NCBI GenBank assembly: GCA_964617995.1
Contig: CAZTXD010000156.1
Location: 1 to 8,003 of the forward strand
Origin: CAZTXD01 sp964617995
Lineage (GTDB): Bacteria > Actinomycetota > Acidimicrobiia > Spongiisociales > ZC4RG35
DNA length: 8,003 nucleotides
Reading direction: 5' to 3'
Part shown: positions 6,681 to 8,003 of the stretch, piece by piece
How the letters are laid out: every line of letters starts with the position of its first letter
How positions within the stretch are numbered: the first letter of the stretch is position 1
Program-made: the position numbers and the translations under genes
Notes under the pieces: model-generated
What the model saw: the letters and a program-made list of their open reading frames with translations, nothing else
Databases searched by the model: none
What the model was told of the DNA's origin: nothing

Positions 6681-7121
6681 CTACTCGCCGATGTCCTCCG
6701 CCCACAGCTCCGGATGCTCCCGGATGAAGCTCTCCATCATCTCGATGCACACGGGATCGTCGACCACGACGACCTCGACCCCGTTCTCCGCCAGCCACTC
6801 GTGACCACCGCGGAACGTGCGTGCTTCTCCGATCACGACCCGGCTGATTCCGAACTGGCGGATCAGGCCCGAGCAGTACCAGCAGGGCGAGAGGGTGGTG
6901 GCCATGGTGGTGCCCCGGTAGGAGCGGCGTCTGCCGGCGTCCTTGAAGGCGGCCGTCTCCCCGTGGATCGTCGGGTCTCCGTCCTGGACGCGACGGTTGT
7001 GGCCTCGTCCCCACAGCTCGCCGTCGGGTCCGTAGAGGGCGCCTCCGATCGGTATCCCCCCTTCGGCCGCCCCCAGGCGGGCCTCCGCCTTGGCGACCGC
7101 CAGGAACTCGAGGTCGTCCAT
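6681..7121 (-). CDS. Yeast-type (Fcy1-like) cytosine deaminase
   Basis: This 146-residue protein is a zinc-dependent deaminase of the cytidine/deoxycytidylate deaminase fold. It probably converts cytosine to uracil and ammonia in pyrimidine salvage. The zinc site is complete: H53-G-E55 (E55 the proton shuttle) and P-C80-W-Y-C83. Similarity to fungal Fcy1 runs over the whole length. EGGIPIGG (20-27), GRGHN (38-42), TTLSPC (75-80), GISRVVIGE (91-99), EVVVVDD (116-122) and the C-terminal W-x-EDIGE (140-146) all have direct counterparts. N42 and D143 correspond to the yeast residues that contact the cytosine base. That makes cytosine the best substrate guess over guanine, CMP or tRNA adenosine. 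The ATG at 7121 shares one base with the stop of the B12 gene and has GAGGG 4 bases upstream; a GTG three bases earlier is the alternative start. sucC follows after 43 bases. Confidence 0.85.
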   Translation of the reverse strand: MDDLEFLAVAKAEARLGAAEGGIPIGGALYGPDGELWGRGHNRRVQDGDPTIHGETAAFKDAGRRRSYRGTTMATTLSPCWYCSGLIRQFGISRVVIGEARTFRGGHEWLAENGVEVVVVDDPVCIEMMESFIREHPELWAEDIGE

Positions 7122-7513
7122 CACACCCTCGTGGGGACGTTCCCGTCCACCCAGGCTGCGATCGACTGCAGCGGCGCTCCCGGGGTGAACACCTCCGCCA
7201 GGCCGCCGCGTTTGAGTTCGGCGATATCCTCGTCGGGGATGACCCCGCCGCCGAACACGACGATGTCGGCGGCGCCCCGGGAGGCCAGCTCCTCCACCAC
7301 CGCCGGAAACAGGCTCAGATGCGCCCCCGAGAGCGAGGACAGCCCGACGGCATCGACGTCCTCCTGGACCGCCGTCTCGGCGATCTGGGCCGGGGTCTGA
7401 TGCAGGCCCGAGTAGATCACCTCGTGGCCGGCATCGCGTAGGGTCCGGGCGATCACCTTGGCGCCCCGGTCGTGGCCGTCCAGACCGGGTTTGGCGATGA
7501 GGATGCGTCGCAT
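7121..7513 (-). CDS. Cobalamin-binding small subunit of an acyl-CoA mutase
   Basis: This 130-residue protein is a complete stand-alone B12-binding domain. It shows the base-off/His-on signature D12-x-H14-x-x-G17 in KPGLDGHDRGAKVIA, in which H14 is the lower axial cobalt ligand. S59-x-L61 follows in GLSSLSGAH, and the glycine turn FGGGVIP (87-93) after it. Length and sequence match the C-terminal domain of methylmalonyl-CoA mutase and the separate small subunits of isobutyryl- and 2-hydroxyisobutyryl-CoA mutases (IcmB/HcmB), and these cannot be told apart from this subunit alone. It needs a catalytic large subunit, which is not in the window. The frame extends upstream to 7696, but homology starts at the ATG at 7513, and the earlier part overlaps the SnoaL-like gene. 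No Shine-Dalgarno is visible, but TAGCCT lies 7 bases before the ATG. The stop overlaps the deaminase start. Confidence 0.88.
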   Translation of the reverse strand: MRRILIAKPGLDGHDRGAKVIARTLRDAGHEVIYSGLHQTPAQIAETAVQEDVDAVGLSSLSGAHLSLFPAVVEELASRGAADIVVFGGGVIPDEDIAELKRGGLAEVFTPGAPLQSIAAWVDGNVPTRV

Positions 7514-7520
7514 GGCAGGA

Positions 7521-7526
7521 AGGCTA
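7521..7526 (-). promoter_or_regulatory. Possible -10 box before the B12-subunit gene
   Basis: TAGCCT on the minus strand fits TANNNT and stands 7 bases before the ATG at 7513, the spacing expected for a leaderless transcript. The gap to the preceding stop is only 20 bases, so the box lies next to the end of the SnoaL-like gene. This is a single-motif call. Confidence 0.28.
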
Positions 7527-7533
7527 CCGGCCC

Positions 7534-7893
7534 TCACTCCGTCGCTTCGTCGATCCACCATTCGGTGAAGTCCTGACACAGGCCCTCGGAGTCGAACTGG
7601 ATCACGAAGAGGTTGCGGTAGCTGGCGGGCGGGTCGAGGTAGCGGGTGTGACCGATCACCACCGCCACCTCGTCGGTCTCGACCAGCGGACGCCACTCGA
7701 ACTCCCAGTTGCCGGGAGTGTCATCGATCTCGAGCCATCCCGCCACTATCGCTTCCCGACCGTGCCACGGCCCGTCGGCGGTCTGGGGGTCGTAGACGGC
7801 GTCGGAGGCGAAGAGAGCGGACACCGCCCCGGCATCGTTGCTGTCCCACGCCTCCACATACCCGTCCATCCACTGTTCGAGGCGCTCGCTCAT
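7534..7893 (-). CDS. SnoaL/NTF2-like small protein
   Basis: This 119-residue protein fits the SnoaL-like branch of the NTF2 superfamily, small alpha+beta cone folds used as enzymes or ligand pockets. The N-terminal helix pair MSERLEQWMDGYVEAWDSNDAGAVSALFASDAVYDP (1-36) is the usual opening. GPWHGREAIVAGW (41-53) is the conserved 'G-x-x-x-G-R-E-A-I' turn. The strands EVAVVIGHTRY (75-85) and YRNLFVIQFDSEGLCQDFTEWW (92-113) follow the expected order. The closing F-T-E-W-W resembles many putative ketosteroid-isomerase-like proteins, but no catalytic set is recognisable and the function is unknown. The ATG at 7893 is supported by the domain edge. A GTG at 7899 would add two residues and lies 8 bases after TACGCT, so it is a real alternative. 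The frame runs on to 7959 into the repeat, which is unlikely to be coding. It ends 20 bases before the B12 gene. Confidence 0.75.
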   Translation of the reverse strand: MSERLEQWMDGYVEAWDSNDAGAVSALFASDAVYDPQTADGPWHGREAIVAGWLEIDDTPGNWEFEWRPLVETDEVAVVIGHTRYLDPPASYRNLFVIQFDSEGLCQDFTEWWIDEATE

Positions 7894-7907
7894 CGTCACG
7901 GCCCGCC

Positions 7908-7913
7908 AGCGTA
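7908..7913 (-). promoter_or_regulatory. Possible -10 box before the SnoaL-like gene
   Basis: TACGCT on the minus strand fits TANNNT, 8 bases before a GTG and 14 before the ATG of the SnoaL-like gene. The nearest 26-bp palindromic element (7922-7947) would cover the -35 region of this promoter. No canonical -35 hexamer is seen. Confidence 0.28.
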
Positions 7914-7921
7914 GGCCCGAT

Positions 7922-7977
7922 CCCGTTTTCGCGCATCGAATGCGCGCGATAGCGCGCAATTGATGCGCGAAAAAGGG
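7922..7977. repeat. 26-bp palindromic element, copies 2 and 3, head-to-head
   Basis: Copy 2 (7922-7947, minus orientation) and copy 3 (7952-7977, plus orientation) are separated by 4 bases. They match each other as inverted repeats at 23 of 26 positions. Copy 2 is identical to copy 1 at 30-55 in reverse complement. The pair forms a 56-base imperfect palindrome that could extrude as a cruciform, and each unit also holds its own small palindrome. A run of nine G (7975-7983) overlaps the outer end of copy 3. The pair lies 28 bases upstream of the SnoaL-like ATG, at the head of the co-oriented gene block. Confidence 0.8.
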
Positions 7978-8003
7978 GGGGGGCGTCCGGTTTGGGGTTG
8001 CCG

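Noticed and set aside
30..7947. A composite transposon or integron bounded by the inverted 26-bp copies
   Set aside because: No transposase, integrase or target duplication is seen, the cargo is core metabolism, and a third copy breaks the simple two-end pattern.

Overview
The window is GC-rich (roughly two thirds G+C in the coding parts) and every convincing gene lies on the minus strand. Nine protein genes fill it and no gap between genes exceeds about 140 bases. The gene content points to an actinobacterium, plausibly an Acidimicrobiia-like or related uncultured lineage: a protein of the mycothiol-dependent maleylpyruvate isomerase family, a stand-alone B12-binding mutase subunit of the IcmB/HcmB type, a Thr-rich lipoprotein of the LppX/LprAFG type, and several starts that look leaderless. 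This placement is inferred from gene content. No rRNA or other marker gene is present. There are no RNA genes, transposases, phage genes or CRISPR arrays.

Layout in the direction of transcription (right to left). At the right edge are two head-to-head copies of a 26-bp palindromic element (7922-7977). A small SnoaL/NTF2-like protein (7534-7893) follows, then a B12-binding mutase small subunit (7121-7513), which overlaps by one base a yeast-type (Fcy1-like) cytosine deaminase (6681-7121). Next come the two succinyl-CoA synthetase subunits, sucC (5414-6637) and sucD (4351-5274), separated by an unusual 139-bp spacer with degenerate heptamer repeats and hairpins. sucD overlaps by one base a DinB/MDMPI-fold protein (3629-4351). 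The last block is an envelope group: LemA (2998-3540), a large DUF2207 membrane protein with a polyglycine tail (1139-2992) and a secreted lipoprotein (63-1052). A third copy of the 26-bp element, identical to one right-hand copy but inverted relative to it, lies just downstream (30-55).

Functional reading. SucC and SucD interconvert succinyl-CoA and succinate with nucleoside triphosphate formation. The nearby B12 subunit would belong to an acyl-CoA mutase, whose product is succinyl-CoA if it is a methylmalonyl-CoA mutase, so a propionate or branched-chain route into the TCA cycle is plausible. The catalytic mutase subunit is not here. The deaminase is a pyrimidine-salvage enzyme. LemA, DUF2207 and the lipoprotein look like a cell-envelope module of unknown role.

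The most unusual points are the 26-bp element that brackets the nine genes, the heptamer-repeat spacer inside sucCD, and a SucD with a one-residue-shorter CoA-binding loop plus a 19-residue insertion. I do not see a clear new defence or mobile system.
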